DNA of 64,000 nucleotides from Bacteroidales bacterium (GCA_017550655.1 JAFZOK010000013.1:310001-374000); one strand, 5' to 3'. Positions 18,426 through 29,899 are shown, counted from the first letter of the stretch. The notes: a model not told the origin generated them from the letters alone. Made by a program: numbers and translations.

Positions 18426-19424
18426 ATGGCAAAGAAGAAAGAAATCACCCGTACGGAAATAAAGGAGCTCGGAAGGATTAAGACTCTGGACCGTCTCTTT
18501 GAAAAAAGCAGTTTCACCAATTCCAGAACAACCCGCATTCCGCCTCTCAAGGGCGGCAAGGGGGTCGTTACCGCAAACACCCTTATGCTGGAGGGCGTGG
18601 ACTTTGACCTTACCTACACCCCTGTAAAATATCTCGGATACAAGGCGGCGGTTCACGCAATGGGCTTTATCTACGCCAAGTGCGCCAAGCCTTGCGCCCT
18701 GAATTTTTCCATCGGGGTTTCTTCCAAGTTCAGCTACGAGCACATAGACTGGCTGTGGGCCGGAATCCAGGCCGCGGCAAAACTGCATTCGGTGGAAAAC
18801 CTCACTCTGGAACTCGTCCCTTCCATGAGCGGGCTTATGATCAGCTGCGGGGCGGCGGGAAATCTTCTGTCTCCGGAGTATGACAAGGAAACCACTCCAA
18901 ACTCCCTTATCTGCGTCAGCGGAAACCTCGGCAGCGCCTGCATGGGATTCTATGTCCTTGAAAGGGAAAAGGCCGCTTTTACCGGAACCCAGCCTCAGCT
19001 GGAAAAATACAAATATCCTTTGGGACAGTATCTTACACCGGACATTGAGCCGTCCGTGCTGGACAGTTTCAGGGAAACCGGAATCTGGCCGACGGCGGGT
19101 TATTTCCTGACCAGGGGTCTCGGCGATGCGGTAAGGCAGATGGCACGCGACTGCAATTGCGGGGCAAACATCTTCCTGGACAAGATACCTGTTGCTCCGG
19201 AAGCCAGAATGGTGTCCGAGGAAATCGGAATCGATATGGCAACAGCCATAATTAACGGCGGAGACGATTACCGCCTGATGTATGTCTTCCCTCTGGAAGC
19301 CCACGAAGCCATCCGCAAGGAACTCCCTTGGCTGGAAGTCATCGGGCACACCGCAAAAGAAGGTTGCCACCTGGTTTCTCCGGATGGCAACTATCTCGAA
19401 ATCAAAGCCCAGGGTTGGGATTAG
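18426..19424 (+). CDS. ThiL-like (AIR synthase fold) protein with degraded active-site motifs
   Basis: The 332-residue protein aligns by eye with thiamine-monophosphate kinase along its full length: [52 protein letters not shown] and a late NGGDDYRL. Key Mg/ATP-binding motifs are altered. The expected GDDAAV is PLKGGKG (40-46), the Asp before LLxEGVxF is Asn51, GGDT is LELV (128-131), and ISDGL is LTRGLG. Only the last acidic motif, GGDDY, survives. The frame is intact with normal codon use, so it is not a decaying pseudogene. It may be a non-catalytic or repurposed paralogue; a second, normal thiL elsewhere would support that. Its stop codon overlaps that of dnaE as TTAG. Confidence 0.75.
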   Translation: MAKKKEITRTEIKELGRIKTLDRLFEKSSFTNSRTTRIPPLKGGKGVVTANTLMLEGVDFDLTYTPVKYLGYKAAVHAMGFIYAKCAKPCALNFSIGVSSKFSYEHIDWLWAGIQAAAKLHSVENLTLELVPSMSGLMISCGAAGNLLSPEYDKETTPNSLICVSGNLGSACMGFYVLEREKAAFTGTQPQLEKYKYPLGQYLTPDIEPSVLDSFRETGIWPTAGYFLTRGLGDAVRQMARDCNCGANIFLDKIPVAPEARMVSEEIGIDMATAIINGGDDYRLMYVFPLEAHEAIRKELPWLEVIGHTAKEGCHLVSPDGNYLEIKAQGWD

Positions 19425-22400
19425 AACAGGGAGAGATTAACGTTTCCCTTGTATTTCACACCCATTTTCTCAAGTTCCTTAAGAAGCGGATTGTCCACTT
19501 CCACAAGGAATTTCGTGTCGTAGTCCAGGCTGAATCCTTTCTCTTTCTCCACAATCTTCATCTTTACCGGAGTCTTGCCGGCACCCTCGGTCTTTGCCGC
19601 TGTGTGATGCTCCTTGAGGAGTTTTATCAGGTCTGTGCGGAACTGCTTGTCTATCACATTGGCCGGAACAATAATCTCCAGAGACTGCAATCCGCTTGCC
19701 TTTACGTTTGCCAAAAGGCGGATAGATTCTATCTTCGGAGACGGGGACGGGTCCTGAGGGCCGCGCCTTCTGATTTTCAGCTTTATGAAAACGGCGCTTC
19801 CGTCCTTGATGTAGCCCATATTGCTCTCGTATGTCTTGCCGAAAAGCGTGATATTAACGCTGGACGAGAAATCCTCCAGGGTAAAGGTGCAGAACGGGCT
19901 TCCTGATTTTGACACCCTCTCGTTGACGTTGGTGACGAGGCCGCCGATGAAAAAGTCCTGGTTCTCGTCTATCTGGTAGTCGGAACCGAGCTTAAGCCTC
20001 TCGGCGATTTCTCCCGGAGTCGAGGTGCAGAAATTCTCCAGTTCAAACCTGAACACATCCAGAGGATGAGAGGAAATGTACATTCCCACAAGTTCCCTTT
20101 CCTTCTTGAGGAATTCCATAAGGTTCATCTCTCCGGCCCTTGGCGGAACTTCCGGCTTTGTAAGCTGGAAACCCTCGTCCTGGTCTCCGAACAGAGAACC
20201 GACAGAATTGTCTATCGAATTGAAGTCCTGGACATATTTCATCAGGGAATCAAGGAATACCTCGCCCCTCTTGTTTTCCATAAAGTACTGGTCCCTGCGG
20301 ATATCCGGGAAGGATGAATCAAAAGCCCCGGCGTATGCCAGATTCTCCATCGTCTTGCGGTTAATGCTCTTTGGGCAGGCCCTCTCCACAAAGTCGTAGA
20401 TATCCTTGTAAGGAGCGTTTGCAACAATATCCTCGGCGATTTGGGAACCAAGGCCCTTGATGGCGGCCAGACCGAACCTTATCTCGTTGTCTCCGGTAAC
20501 CGTGGCGTTCACTCCGCCCTCGTTGACATCCGGCCCGAGAACGCTAAGCCCCATCCTCTTGCACTCGTCCATAAGGACGGTTATCTCCTTGGTGTCCGCG
20601 GAGTTCTTTGTAAGGTTGGCGGCCATGAACTCTGCCGGGTAATGGGCCTTCATATAGGCCGTAAGATATCCTATCCAGGCATAGCAGGTAGAGTGGGATT
20701 TGTTGAAGGCGTACTTGGCAAACTCTTTCCAGTCGTTCCAGATCTTCTGGAGCACATCCTTCGAGAATCCGTTTTCCACACCGTTGGCAATGAATTTCTC
20801 CTCCAGAACCTCCATCTTCTTCAGGTCCTTCTTTCCCATTGCCTTTCGCAGAGTATCCGCCTGGCCCTTGGTGAACTTGGAGAGTTTCTGGCTCAGCAGC
20901 ATCACCTGCTCCTGGTAAACGGTAACACCATAGGTATCGGAAAGGATCTCCTCCATTTCCGGAAGCTCGTAGGTTATCGGCTCCCGTCCGTTTTTCCTGT
21001 TGACGAAATTAGGGATATACTGCATAGGACCCGGACGGTAGAGGGCGTTCATCGCTATCAGGTCTTCAAACCTGGACGGGTGAAGCTCCCTCAGCCACTT
21101 CTGCATTCCGGGACTTTCAAACTGGAACGTGGCCACCGTATCCCCCCTTCCAAAGAGCTTGAACGTTGCCTTGTCGTCCAGCGGAACGGAGTTGATGTCT
21201 ATATCCAGCCCCCGGTGCTTCTTGATGTTGGCGAGGGTTTCCTTTAGGATGGAAAGTGTCCTGAGGCCAAGGAAGTCCATCTTAAGCATTCCCACGTCTT
21301 CTATCCTGGTACCTTCATACTGGGAAATCCATCCCTCCACGCCCTTTGCCATGGCAACCGGAATGTGCTCCATCAGGTTGTGCGGGCCGATGATAACGGC
21401 GCAGGCGTGAACTCCGGTCTGGCGGATGGTTCCCTCCAGCTCACGGGCGTAATGCAGGGTTTCCCTGATCTTTGGATCTTCTGACGACTCGTACTCCTTG
21501 CGGAAATCCTCTACGAATTTCAGGCAGTTCTCAAAGTTCGGCTTGTAGTCTTTATCCCCCTCCTGAAAATTGCGGGTAGGAACCATAGACGCCAGCTTGT
21601 TGGATATAGGAAGCGGAAGGTCTTCTATTCTGGCCACATCCTTTATGGCCTGCTTGGTTGCCATTGTGCCGAATGTCACAACGTGGCTCACGTGATCCTT
21701 GCCGTATTTCTCCTCCACGTATTCATATACCTCTCCCCTTCTTTCCTCCTCGAAGTCTATGTCTATATCAGGCATGGAGATACGGTCCGGATTGAGGAAA
21801 CGCTCGAACAGCAGGTCGTACTTGATTGGGTCCATATTGGTGATACCCAGGCAGTAGGCCACAACGCTCCCGGCGGCCGAGCCTCTTCCAGGGCCGACCC
21901 AAATGCCCTTTGAACGGGCGTGGTTGATAAAGTCGTGGACAATGAGGAAGTAGTCCGGGAACCCCATTCCGCGGATTGTGTCCAGCTCAAAGTCTATCCT
22001 TTCCTGAATACTCGGGAGAATATTGCCGTAACGCTTTGCCGCTCCCTCCATAACCAGATGGCGGAGGTAGGCATTGGAGTCTTCAAACTCGGCCGGAATA
22101 TCAAAGTGAGGAAGAATGTGAGGAATGTCTATCTCATACCTCTCCACCTTGTCAGCAACCTCCAGAGTGTTGGAAATAACCTCCGGATGACCGTAGTTGA
22201 TGGCCGCCATTTCCTCTCCGCTTTTCATATACTCTTCCTGGGTATAGTGCAGCCTTCCGGCATCGGTGAGCTTGCTTGCGGTGTTGATGCAGATGAAAAG
22301 GTCGTGGGCCGGTCCGTCTTCCTTCTTCACAAAGTGGCAGTCGTTTGTAGCAACGCACTTTATTCCCAGTTCCCGGGCCATTGAATACAGCACCGGATTC

Positions 22401-23008
22401 ACCTTCTGCTGCTCTTCGAAGACTATGTTGCTCTGGCCCGGAACCTTGCAGTTGTGGTTCTGGATTTCAAAGTAATAGTCTTCTCCGAAGATGCTTCTGT
22501 ACCAGATTGCCGTATCCATCGCCTCCTGCAGGTTTCCCTTGAGAATGGCCTGCGGAATCTCCCCGGCAAGGCAGGCACTGCAGCAGATAAGTCCCTCGTG
22601 ATATTTCTGGAGAAGTTCCCGGTCCACTCTCGGGCGGTTATAGAAACCTTCCGTAAATCCGAGGGAGGAGAGTTTCATAAGGTTATGGTAACCCGTCAGG
22701 TTCTTTGCCAGAAGTATGAGGTGATATGCGCTTCTGCGGTCTGTGTAAGCCTTCTTTACAAAGCGGCTCTCCGGAGCCACGTAAACCTCGCATCCCACTA
22801 TTGGCTTGAGGGTTTTGCCGGTCTTCTTCTCGGCCTTCTTTACGGCATCCAGAAAATCCTTCACGCCATACATCACGCCGTGGTCCGTAAGGGCCATCGC
22901 CGGCATGTCCAGTTCCATCGCCCGATCTATGTAATCCTCTATCTTTCCCATTCCGTCCAGAATGGAATAGTGGCTATGCAGGTGCAAGTGTACAAAAGGG
23001 GTGCTCAT
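19421..23008 (-). CDS. dnaE: DNA polymerase III subunit alpha
   Basis: This is the replicative polymerase catalytic subunit, 1195 residues, of the DnaE1 type. The N-terminal PHP domain opens with [14 protein letters not shown], and the palm domain holds the catalytic aspartates in PDIDIDFE (413-420). The thumb/finger region ([18 protein letters not shown]), tandem HhH part and OB fold (about residues 980-1070) follow in the usual order. It lies 21 bp after gpmI in the rnr-gpmI-dnaE run. Its stop codon overlaps the stop of the convergent ThiL-like gene. Confidence 0.97.
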   Translation of the reverse strand: MSTPFVHLHLHSHYSILDGMGKIEDYIDRAMELDMPAMALTDHGVMYGVKDFLDAVKKAEKKTGKTLKPIVGCEVYVAPESRFVKKAYTDRRSAYHLILLAKNLTGYHNLMKLSSLGFTEGFYNRPRVDRELLQKYHEGLICCSACLAGEIPQAILKGNLQEAMDTAIWYRSIFGEDYYFEIQNHNCKVPGQSNIVFEEQQKVNPVLYSMARELGIKCVATNDCHFVKKEDGPAHDLFICINTASKLTDAGRLHYTQEEYMKSGEEMAAINYGHPEVISNTLEVADKVERYEIDIPHILPHFDIPAEFEDSNAYLRHLVMEGAAKRYGNILPSIQERIDFELDTIRGMGFPDYFLIVHDFINHARSKGIWVGPGRGSAAGSVVAYCLGITNMDPIKYDLLFERFLNPDRISMPDIDIDFEEERRGEVYEYVEEKYGKDHVSHVVTFGTMATKQAIKDVARIEDLPLPISNKLASMVPTRNFQEGDKDYKPNFENCLKFVEDFRKEYESSEDPKIRETLHYARELEGTIRQTGVHACAVIIGPHNLMEHIPVAMAKGVEGWISQYEGTRIEDVGMLKMDFLGLRTLSILKETLANIKKHRGLDIDINSVPLDDKATFKLFGRGDTVATFQFESPGMQKWLRELHPSRFEDLIAMNALYRPGPMQYIPNFVNRKNGREPITYELPEMEEILSDTYGVTVYQEQVMLLSQKLSKFTKGQADTLRKAMGKKDLKKMEVLEEKFIANGVENGFSKDVLQKIWNDWKEFAKYAFNKSHSTCYAWIGYLTAYMKAHYPAEFMAANLTKNSADTKEITVLMDECKRMGLSVLGPDVNEGGVNATVTGDNEIRFGLAAIKGLGSQIAEDIVANAPYKDIYDFVERACPKSINRKTMENLAYAGAFDSSFPDIRRDQYFMENKRGEVFLDSLMKYVQDFNSIDNSVGSLFGDQDEGFQLTKPEVPPRAGEMNLMEFLKKERELVGMYISSHPLDVFRFELENFCTSTPGEIAERLKLGSDYQIDENQDFFIGGLVTNVNERVSKSGSPFCTFTLEDFSSSVNITLFGKTYESNMGYIKDGSAVFIKLKIRRRGPQDPSPSPKIESIRLLANVKASGLQSLEIIVPANVIDKQFRTDLIKLLKEHHTAAKTEGAGKTPVKMKIVEKEKGFSLDYDTKFLVEVDNPLLKELEKMGVKYKGNVNLSLF

Positions 23009-23029
23009 CGATCGTTTTCTGTTTTCGTG

Positions 23030-24547
23030 TTATTCCTTTACAAGCACTTTTCCTGTCATTTCCTCTGGCTGAGGGATGTCCATAAGATGGAGAATCGTCG
23101 GGGCAATATCGCAGAGCCTTCCGTCTTCAACCATCTTTACATCCGTATCCACAACCACAAACTGAACAGGGTTCAGGGAGTGCGCGGTGTTAGGAGTTCC
23201 GTCTTCGTTCACGGCGTAGTCCGCATTGCCATGGTCTGCAGTAATCAGCACGGAATAACCGGCTTTGCAGGCTTCTTTCACAACCTTTCCAACCAGTTTG
23301 TCAATAGTCTCAACCGCCTTGCAGATTGCGGGATACACGCCCGTGTGGCCCACCATATCCCCGTTTGCAAAGTTGAGGATTATCATATCCTCCTTACCGG
23401 TGCGGATAGCCTCAATAAGTTTCTCCGCGACTTCCGGAGCACTCATTTCCGGCTGGAGATCGTAGGTTGCAACCTTTGGAGAAGCCACAAGTATCCTGTC
23501 CTCATTCTCAAAAGGCTCTTCCCTTCCGCCGTTGAAAAAGAATGTAACGTGGGCGTATTTTTCCGTCTCGGCGATGCGGAGCTGCCTCTTTCCCGCCTCG
23601 GCGACAACCTCTCCCAGAGTCTTCTGAACATGCTCTTTTCCAAAGAGGATGTGAAGGCCTGTGAACTCGTCATCATACGGAGTCAGGCAGCAGTAGTAAA
23701 GCGGAATGGTATGCATCCCTTCTTCAGGCATGTCTTTCTGCGTAAGGACGCTTGTCATCTCCCTTGCGCGGTCGTTGCGGAAATTGAAGAAAATAACCGC
23801 ATCCTTTTCCTTGATTACAGCAACCGGCTTTCCGTTTTCCCTTATGCTTACAGGCTTGATGAACTCGTCCGTAACCCCCTCATCGTAAGAAGCCTGCACG
23901 GCCTGTGCCGCGGAAGAGAATTCTGCTCCCTTGCCTTCTGTCAGAAGGTCGTATGCTTCCTTTATCCTGTTCCAGCGCTTGTCACGGTCCATAGCGTAGA
24001 ATCTTCCGCAGACGGAAGCAACTTTTCCGGTGCTTTTTGCCATGTGCTCTTCCAGCTCAGCGATGAAACCCTTTCCGCTGCGCGGATCGGTGTCTCTTCC
24101 GTCCATGAAGCAATGGACGAAAACCCTTTCCAGGCCACATTCCTTTGCAGCGTCCAGAAATCCGAAAAGATGCTCAAGGGAACTGTGAACTCCGCCCCTT
24201 GAGACAAGGCCCATCAGATGAAGGTCGTGACCCTTGGCGGCGTATGCCATCACATCGTGGATTTCCTTGTTCTCCAGCATCTTGCCCTCTCTGCAAACCT
24301 TGTTGATCTTGACCAGGTCCTGATATACAACCCTTCCGGCTCCAATGTTGAGATGCCCAACCTCGGAGTTTCCCATCTGGCCTTCAGGAAGGCCCACATC
24401 CTCTCCGCAAGCCATAAGCTGCGAGTGCGGATATTTCGCCCTCAGGGCGTCAATGTTCGGCTGGCCCTGGGTATATATGGCGTTAGACTTGTCGTTTCTT
24501 CCCAATCCCCATCCGTCGAGGATCATCAGCAATACTTTCTTTCCCAT
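23030..24547 (-). CDS. gpmI: 2,3-bisphosphoglycerate-independent phosphoglycerate mutase
   Basis: This glycolytic enzyme interconverts 3- and 2-phosphoglycerate using two Mn2+ ions. It has 505 residues, with the metal-binding LDGWG (10-14) and the phospho-serine site MGNSEVGH with Ser61. [12 protein letters not shown] and the C-terminal TADHGNADY metal motif are intact. It starts 3 bp after rnr and is followed by dnaE, so a glycolytic gene lies between RNA-decay and replication genes. Confidence 0.97.
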   Translation of the reverse strand: MGKKVLLMILDGWGLGRNDKSNAIYTQGQPNIDALRAKYPHSQLMACGEDVGLPEGQMGNSEVGHLNIGAGRVVYQDLVKINKVCREGKMLENKEIHDVMAYAAKGHDLHLMGLVSRGGVHSSLEHLFGFLDAAKECGLERVFVHCFMDGRDTDPRSGKGFIAELEEHMAKSTGKVASVCGRFYAMDRDKRWNRIKEAYDLLTEGKGAEFSSAAQAVQASYDEGVTDEFIKPVSIRENGKPVAVIKEKDAVIFFNFRNDRAREMTSVLTQKDMPEEGMHTIPLYYCCLTPYDDEFTGLHILFGKEHVQKTLGEVVAEAGKRQLRIAETEKYAHVTFFFNGGREEPFENEDRILVASPKVATYDLQPEMSAPEVAEKLIEAIRTGKEDMIILNFANGDMVGHTGVYPAICKAVETIDKLVGKVVKEACKAGYSVLITADHGNADYAVNEDGTPNTAHSLNPVQFVVVDTDVKMVEDGRLCDIAPTILHLMDIPQPEEMTGKVLVKE

Positions 24548-24550
24548 TCT

Positions 24551-26770
24551 CTATTTCCTTTTCTTTGATGATTTCTTCTTCTTTTTCTCTGGAATCTCTT
24601 CGGAGAAGACTCCGTAGTCTTCCATCTTTTCCTCTTCCGGCAATACCAGAGAGAAGTCTATGTTCTTCTGTTCCAGGGAGGCGCGCTCAACCTTGACCTT
24701 AACCTTGTCGCCGAGCATAAACTTTCTTCCGGAAGACTTTCCGTAAACGCAGAAATTCTTCTCGTCAAACTGGTAGTAGTCGTCCGTGAGTTCACGCAGT
24801 GCAACCATTCCCTCGATATGCGTAGGCTCCACCTGCACGTAGATTCCCCATTCGGTTACGCCGCTTACCGTTCCGTCGTAAACCTCACCAACACGCTCCT
24901 TCATGTACTCGGCCATCTTGTACTTGACACTGGACCTTTCCGCTTCGGTTGCAATCTGTTCTCTCTGCGACGAGTGCTGGCAGTATTCCTCGAAGGCCTG
25001 CTTGTCCGCGCTCTTTTCTCCCGCCAGGTATCTGGACAGAAGGCGGTGAACCATCATGTCCGGATATCTTCTGATCGGAGAAGTAAAGTGCGTGTAGTAC
25101 CTGAATCCCAGACCGTAGTGACCGATATTGTCCGTTGAGTACTGGGCCCTGGCCATACACCTCAGGGCAAGGAGTTCTATGGAGTCGCACTCAGGCTTTC
25201 CGTGTATCTGCTCCACGAGTTTGTTGAGGCTCTTTGCCAGCTGGCCCGGAGTCTCCGCCTCCAGCTTGTATCCGAAGTATTTCACAAAGGTCTTGAGCTC
25301 GGCCACCTTTTCCATATTAGGCTCGTCGTGGATACGGTAAACGAATGTCGGGGCCTGCTTCTTTATGGCGGTGGAAACGTATGTGGCAACGGCCTTGTTG
25401 GCCAGGAGCATATACTCCTCGATAAGCCAGTTGGCGGATTTGGTAACCTTCTGCACAACGTCTATCGGCTTTCCCGTCTCGTCCACAAGAACCTTCATCT
25501 CAGGCCTCTCGAAGCTGATGGAGCCCTCCTGGAACCTCTTCTTCCTCAGCACGGATGCAAGCTTGTGGAGTTCCAGCACGGCGGTAATAACTTCCTGTGA
25601 CGGAATCTTTCCCTCCGGCATAACGGGAGTATAAGTTGTCATATCCCCGCTGTTGTCTATTATCTGCTGGGCCTCCTCGTAGGCAAAGCGGAAAGACGAG
25701 TTAATCACGCTTCTTCCGAACCACTGGCTGTAAACCTTTCCGGCAGCATCCATCTCGAAAATCGCCGAGAAACAAAGCTTGTCCTCATCAGGCCTCAGCG
25801 AGCAGAGATTGTTGGAAAGGGCCTCCGGAAGCATCGGGATTGTCCTGTCCACAAGATAAACGGAAGTGGCTCTGGCGTAAGCCTCCTTGTCCAGAATGCT
25901 CTGCGGCCTCACATAATATGAAACATCGGCGATGTGGATACCAATCTCCAGATGTCCGTTGTCCAGCACCTTGTAGGAAACAGCGTCGTCAAAGTCCTTG
26001 GCATCTGCCGGGTCTATCGTGAATATGCATTCCTTGCGGAGGTCTTTCCTTCCTTCCAGATCCTTTGCGGTAATCTTCTTCGGTATCTTCTCAGCCTCGG
26101 CCTCAACCTCAGCCGGAAACTTGTACGGAAGCCCGTATTCGGAGAGGATAGCGTGCATTTCCGTATCGTTATCGCCAGGCTTTCCGAGCACATCCACAAT
26201 CTCTCCCACCGGAGTCTGGAAACCCCTCGGGAATTCCTTGACAAGAACAGCCACCTTCATTCCCTGCCACTCCTTTTGGACGGAATCGAAAGGAACCTCC
26301 ACGTCGTACGGCATGCTCTTGTTCTCGATAATAACCCAGGCGTGCTTGCCCGTTATCTGCATAAGGCCTACCCACGGACGGGTAGAGCGCTCCACAACGC
26401 ATATTACCTCACCCTCGCTGCCCCTCTCTTCGTTTTTCTTAAGGATAGCTACCCTCACCTTATCGTTATTGAGGGCGCCCCTCATCTTGCCTATAGGAAT
26501 GAATACATCCTCTCTCTGGTCCCGCTTTGCCCCCGGACGCTCGTCCTCCTTCGGAGCCCTTCTGACAAAACCGTACCCTCCGGACGCTATTTCAAGAATT
26601 CCCTCTATTTCCTCTATCGCCCGCTTTCCGCGCGCCTTCAGGCCCGCGGCTCTCCTCTCGGCATCCCGTCCCATTGTCATCCCGGTGCGGCGGCGGGACT
26701 TTTTCATCCCGTAAACCGCTGATTTCTTTCCCGAAGACGAGACCCTTCCCTTTCTGTTTCTTTTCGTCAT
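24551..26770 (-). CDS. rnr: Ribonuclease R
   Basis: This is a 3'-5' exoribonuclease of the RNB family, 739 residues from the chosen start. It has cold-shock-type domains at about 60-220, the RNB domain with DPADAKDFDDAV and IHIADVSYYV, and an S1 domain near the C terminus (EVYDGTVSGVTEWGIYVQ). Both ends are rich in Lys and Arg. The frame starts 11 codons earlier, but that ATG lies inside the -7 box, so I use the ATG at 26768-26770, preceded by AAAAGGAA. It is the first gene of rnr-gpmI-dnaE. Confidence 0.95.
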   Translation of the reverse strand: MTKRNRKGRVSSSGKKSAVYGMKKSRRRTGMTMGRDAERRAAGLKARGKRAIEEIEGILEIASGGYGFVRRAPKEDERPGAKRDQREDVFIPIGKMRGALNNDKVRVAILKKNEERGSEGEVICVVERSTRPWVGLMQITGKHAWVIIENKSMPYDVEVPFDSVQKEWQGMKVAVLVKEFPRGFQTPVGEIVDVLGKPGDNDTEMHAILSEYGLPYKFPAEVEAEAEKIPKKITAKDLEGRKDLRKECIFTIDPADAKDFDDAVSYKVLDNGHLEIGIHIADVSYYVRPQSILDKEAYARATSVYLVDRTIPMLPEALSNNLCSLRPDEDKLCFSAIFEMDAAGKVYSQWFGRSVINSSFRFAYEEAQQIIDNSGDMTTYTPVMPEGKIPSQEVITAVLELHKLASVLRKKRFQEGSISFERPEMKVLVDETGKPIDVVQKVTKSANWLIEEYMLLANKAVATYVSTAIKKQAPTFVYRIHDEPNMEKVAELKTFVKYFGYKLEAETPGQLAKSLNKLVEQIHGKPECDSIELLALRCMARAQYSTDNIGHYGLGFRYYTHFTSPIRRYPDMMVHRLLSRYLAGEKSADKQAFEEYCQHSSQREQIATEAERSSVKYKMAEYMKERVGEVYDGTVSGVTEWGIYVQVEPTHIEGMVALRELTDDYYQFDEKNFCVYGKSSGRKFMLGDKVKVKVERASLEQKNIDFSLVLPEEEKMEDYGVFSEEIPEKKKKKSSKKRK

Positions 26771-26800
26771 TTCCTTTTGTTGGTTTTTATAGTGCAACCA

Positions 26801-26808
26801 CAAATTTA
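26801..26808 (-). promoter_or_regulatory. -7 box of rnr-gpmI-dnaE
   Basis: TAAATTTG on the minus strand, 30 bp upstream of the rnr ATG. It decides the rnr start, because the more upstream in-frame ATG would be inside the promoter. Confidence 0.7.
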
Positions 26809-26820
26809 AGAATTAAAAAA

Positions 26821-26849
26821 AGAAAAGGGGAAGAATCTTCCCCTTTTCT
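26821..26849 (-). terminator. Terminator after secDF
   Basis: A near-perfect 13-bp stem (AGAAAAGGGGAAG and complement) with a short loop lies 27 bp after the secDF stop codon. A and T runs on the two sides allow function on the minus strand. Confidence 0.8.
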
Positions 26850-26875
26850 GAAATTAATTCTCAACTCGTTGATTT

Positions 26876-29800
26876 TTACTTCTTTGCAAGCTTAGCCTGT
26901 TTCTTGGCGTTAAGGTCGTACATAACAGGGGTTGCAATGAATACGGATGAGAATGTACCCACGATAACACCTATTGCAAGAGCTACTGCAAATCCGCGGA
27001 TTGTGTCTCCGCCGAAGATTGCGATTGCCAGCAATACAACCAGGGTTGTACCTGAGGTGTTGAACGTTCTTGCGAGTGTGCTGTTAACCGCACCGTTTAC
27101 ATTGTCCTTGAGGGTTCTCTTTGGATAAATCCTTTTGTACTCGCGGATACGGTCGAAGATAACCACGGTATCGTTGATAGAGTAACCGATGATTGTCAGC
27201 ACGGCCGCAATAAATGTCTGGTCAACGTCCAGCGTGAACGGAAGCACTCCGGTAAAGATGGAGTAGAAACCGATCACGATGATGGAATCGTGGGCAAGGG
27301 CGGCAACACCGCCGGCTCCCCAGGACCAGTTGGAGAATCTTGCGGCAATGTAGAGGAAGATTGCCACCAGCGCAATGATCACGGCGTAAGTTCCCTTGCG
27401 CTTCATGTCGTTTGCGATAGTAGGACCAACCTTGTCGGAACTTACGATTCCGTTAGGGCTGTCCACGGTTGTGGTGAACTGCTCCTGGCTGAGGTGCTTG
27501 TCAAAGAAATCGCTGCCGGAAAGGGCGTTGTAGATCTTTGTCTCAACCTCCTGGTCAACTTCCTGTGAATTGTCGTTGATCTTGTACTTGGTAGTTACCT
27601 TCATCTGGCTGCCTGAACCAAACTGCTTAACCTCGACGCTCTCTCCGAATTCGGTCTCGACTGCTTTTCTAACCTGCTCGGCAGAAACCATCTTGTCGAA
27701 CCTGAGAACGTATGTGCGGCCACCCGTAAAGTCAACTCCGTAGGAGAATCCCTTTCCGAAGATGAAGAACAGGCAGATTGCAATCACTACGGCTGCAAGC
27801 ACGTATGTGAACTTCCTCATTCCGATGAAATCGAAATGTGTATGGGTAAGGAAGTTGCGTGTGAGCTTGCCCTCGAAGGAGATTTTCTTGTTCTTTGCAA
27901 GACGTCCCTCGAAGTACAGTCTTGTGATGAAGATTGAGGTAATCAGGGAGGTAATGATACCAATGATCAGGGTTGTTGCGAATCCCTGGATAGGGCCCGT
28001 TCCGAATATAGCCAGAACGATACCTACGATCAGTGTTGTGATATTACCGTCGAGGATTGCAGAGTAAGCGTTGCTGTAACCGTCCTTGATGGCAAGGCGG
28101 AGCTGCTTTCCGCTGCGGAGTTCCTCCTTGATTCTCTCGTAGATGATGACGTTGGAGTCCACCGCCATACCCAGAGTCAGAATCAGACCGGCTATACCAG
28201 GCAATGTCAGAACCGCTCCGATGGAGATAAGCGCTCCAATCAGGAAGATCACGTTGCAAATCAGCGCGATGCAGGCTGCAACACCGGCTCCTCTGTAGAA
28301 GAACAGCATGTACAGCAGCACAAGGATGAACGCTATCAGGAACGAGAACATTCCGGCATTGATGGATTCCTTACCGAGGGAAGGTCCTACAACCTGCTCC
28401 TGAAGAATGGAAGCCGGTGCGGGAAGCTTACCGGACTTGAGCACGTTTGCAAGGTCAGTTGCCTCCTCAAACGAGAATCTTCCGGAGATTTCGCTTCTTC
28501 CGCCCTCGATAGGCTCGTTTACGTTAGGATAGGAATAAACCATTCCGTCCAGTACAACGGCCACGCATCTTCCAACGTTGTCTGCAGTAATTCTTGCCCA
28601 GGTTCTTGCACCATCAGGGTTCATAGCCATGCTTACGCAAGGATAACCGCCCTGCTCCCTGTAGGAAATGCTGGCATCGGTGATGCAGCTTCCGTCCAGA
28701 GGAGCCTTGCCGTCTCTCTGGGAGTTCTTGATTCCAACCAGCTCGAAATAGGTCTCGGCAGCGTCTGTAGGCTTAACGCTCCACATAGGAACGATGTCTG
28801 CCGGCATAACAGCCTTTACCTGAGGCATGTTCAGGTACTTGTTAACCATTGCGGTATCCTTGTAGTGAGCCACGCCCATGCAGGCCTTGCGCTCAGGGCT
28901 TGGACGCAGGATGGCAAGAAGCGGATGGCTCTTTGCCAGGGCGGCCTCGTTTGCAAGGGAATCAGCGGAACCGATTTCTTTCTTTACGGCCTCTGCAAGT
29001 CCCCCCTCTGCCTTCTCTGCAGAAGTGGAGTCAACAGCCTCGTTCTGAGCCTCCTCGGCGAGAAGGTCTCTCAGAATGGCGTCTGCCTGGTTAAGGGAGT
29101 TGCTAACCTCGGAATACTCGTAGGTTGGCCAGAATTCCAGAGATGCTGTTCCCTGGAGAAGCTTTCTTACACGCTCCGGCTCCTTTACGCCAGGAAGCTC
29201 TACCAGAATTCTTCCGGAACTTCCAAGACGCTGGATATTAGGAGCGGTTACTCCGAAACGGTCGATACGGCTGCGGAGCACCTGGAACGAGTTGGAGATT
29301 GCGCTCTCTGCCTCCTGACGGATAACATCGATAACCTGATCGTCTGTGCTTTCTGTCTTGATCTTGTCCTTCATCTCGTATGTGGAGAAGATGGAAGACA
29401 GTTTCTTTCCGCCGGAAAACTCTTTCCAGGCCTGTGCAAACAGGGTTATGAAATCCTGGCGCTTCTCAATCTCGTCCTTGGTGGCCTTTTCCAGAGCCTT
29501 TACAAATTCCTCGGACTGGTTGTTATTGCTCAGAGCCTTTACCAGATCCTTCAGCTGCACCTGCATCATGACGTTCATACCGCCCTTCAGGTCAAGACCC
29601 AGCTTGATCTCCTTCTCCTTGACCTCCTTGTAGGTGTTGCTCAAGAATACTTTCTGGTCTGCTATGGAATCCAGGTAATATCTGTTCTTTACTTTATTTA
29701 CAGAGTCCAAGTAGTATGCCTGGTCATCTTCGGAGACCATAGCGAATTCAGGCTTGGATTTCTCTGTCTCAATGGCTTTGGCAGCGTATGCTTCCGCTTT

Positions 29801-29899
29801 CTTCTCCTGATGCCTTGTTGCCCAGGTAAACGACAGCTGGTACAGGCAGGCTAACAATATCAGGATTGCCAATGCTTTAAAAAGCCCTTTGTTCTGCAT
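26876..29899 (-). CDS. secDF: Protein translocase SecDF (fused)
   Basis: This 1007-residue protein joins SecD and SecF, the proton-driven helpers of Sec translocation. The SecD part has one N-terminal membrane segment, a large periplasmic domain (D1-D5 region at about 100-510, with LGLDLKGGMNVMMQV) and five membrane segments. The SecF part starts near residue 680 (KFTYVLAAVVIAICLFFIF) with GVDFTGGRTYVLRF and ends in the second set of segments (IGYSINDTVVIFDRIRE). The fused form is usual in Bacteroidota. An Ala/Glu/Lys-rich stretch around 295-325 looks like an insertion. It has its own promoter and terminator. Confidence 0.97.
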   Translation of the reverse strand: MQNKGLFKALAILILLACLYQLSFTWATRHQEKKAEAYAAKAIETEKSKPEFAMVSEDDQAYYLDSVNKVKNRYYLDSIADQKVFLSNTYKEVKEKEIKLGLDLKGGMNVMMQVQLKDLVKALSNNNQSEEFVKALEKATKDEIEKRQDFITLFAQAWKEFSGGKKLSSIFSTYEMKDKIKTESTDDQVIDVIRQEAESAISNSFQVLRSRIDRFGVTAPNIQRLGSSGRILVELPGVKEPERVRKLLQGTASLEFWPTYEYSEVSNSLNQADAILRDLLAEEAQNEAVDSTSAEKAEGGLAEAVKKEIGSADSLANEAALAKSHPLLAILRPSPERKACMGVAHYKDTAMVNKYLNMPQVKAVMPADIVPMWSVKPTDAAETYFELVGIKNSQRDGKAPLDGSCITDASISYREQGGYPCVSMAMNPDGARTWARITADNVGRCVAVVLDGMVYSYPNVNEPIEGGRSEISGRFSFEEATDLANVLKSGKLPAPASILQEQVVGPSLGKESINAGMFSFLIAFILVLLYMLFFYRGAGVAACIALICNVIFLIGALISIGAVLTLPGIAGLILTLGMAVDSNVIIYERIKEELRSGKQLRLAIKDGYSNAYSAILDGNITTLIVGIVLAIFGTGPIQGFATTLIIGIITSLITSIFITRLYFEGRLAKNKKISFEGKLTRNFLTHTHFDFIGMRKFTYVLAAVVIAICLFFIFGKGFSYGVDFTGGRTYVLRFDKMVSAEQVRKAVETEFGESVEVKQFGSGSQMKVTTKYKINDNSQEVDQEVETKIYNALSGSDFFDKHLSQEQFTTTVDSPNGIVSSDKVGPTIANDMKRKGTYAVIIALVAIFLYIAARFSNWSWGAGGVAALAHDSIIVIGFYSIFTGVLPFTLDVDQTFIAAVLTIIGYSINDTVVIFDRIREYKRIYPKRTLKDNVNGAVNSTLARTFNTSGTTLVVLLAIAIFGGDTIRGFAVALAIGVIVGTFSSVFIATPVMYDLNAKKQAKLAKK

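Noticed and set aside
18362-18428. TPP riboswitch controlling the ThiL-like gene or the PnuC-family gene
   Set aside because: Only 51 bp separate the two start codons, too little for the aptamer, and its conserved core is not seen.
18375-19370. Upstream extension of the sufB frame to a protein of 809 residues
   Set aside because: The extra 332 codons are antisense to the ThiL-like gene, show no SufB character, and the sufB promoter lies between them and the true start.
22454-24202. Long plus-strand open frame of 582 codons opposite dnaE and gpmI
   Set aside because: It spans the ends of two clear genes on the other strand and its translation has no recognisable domain; long antisense frames are expected from this codon use.
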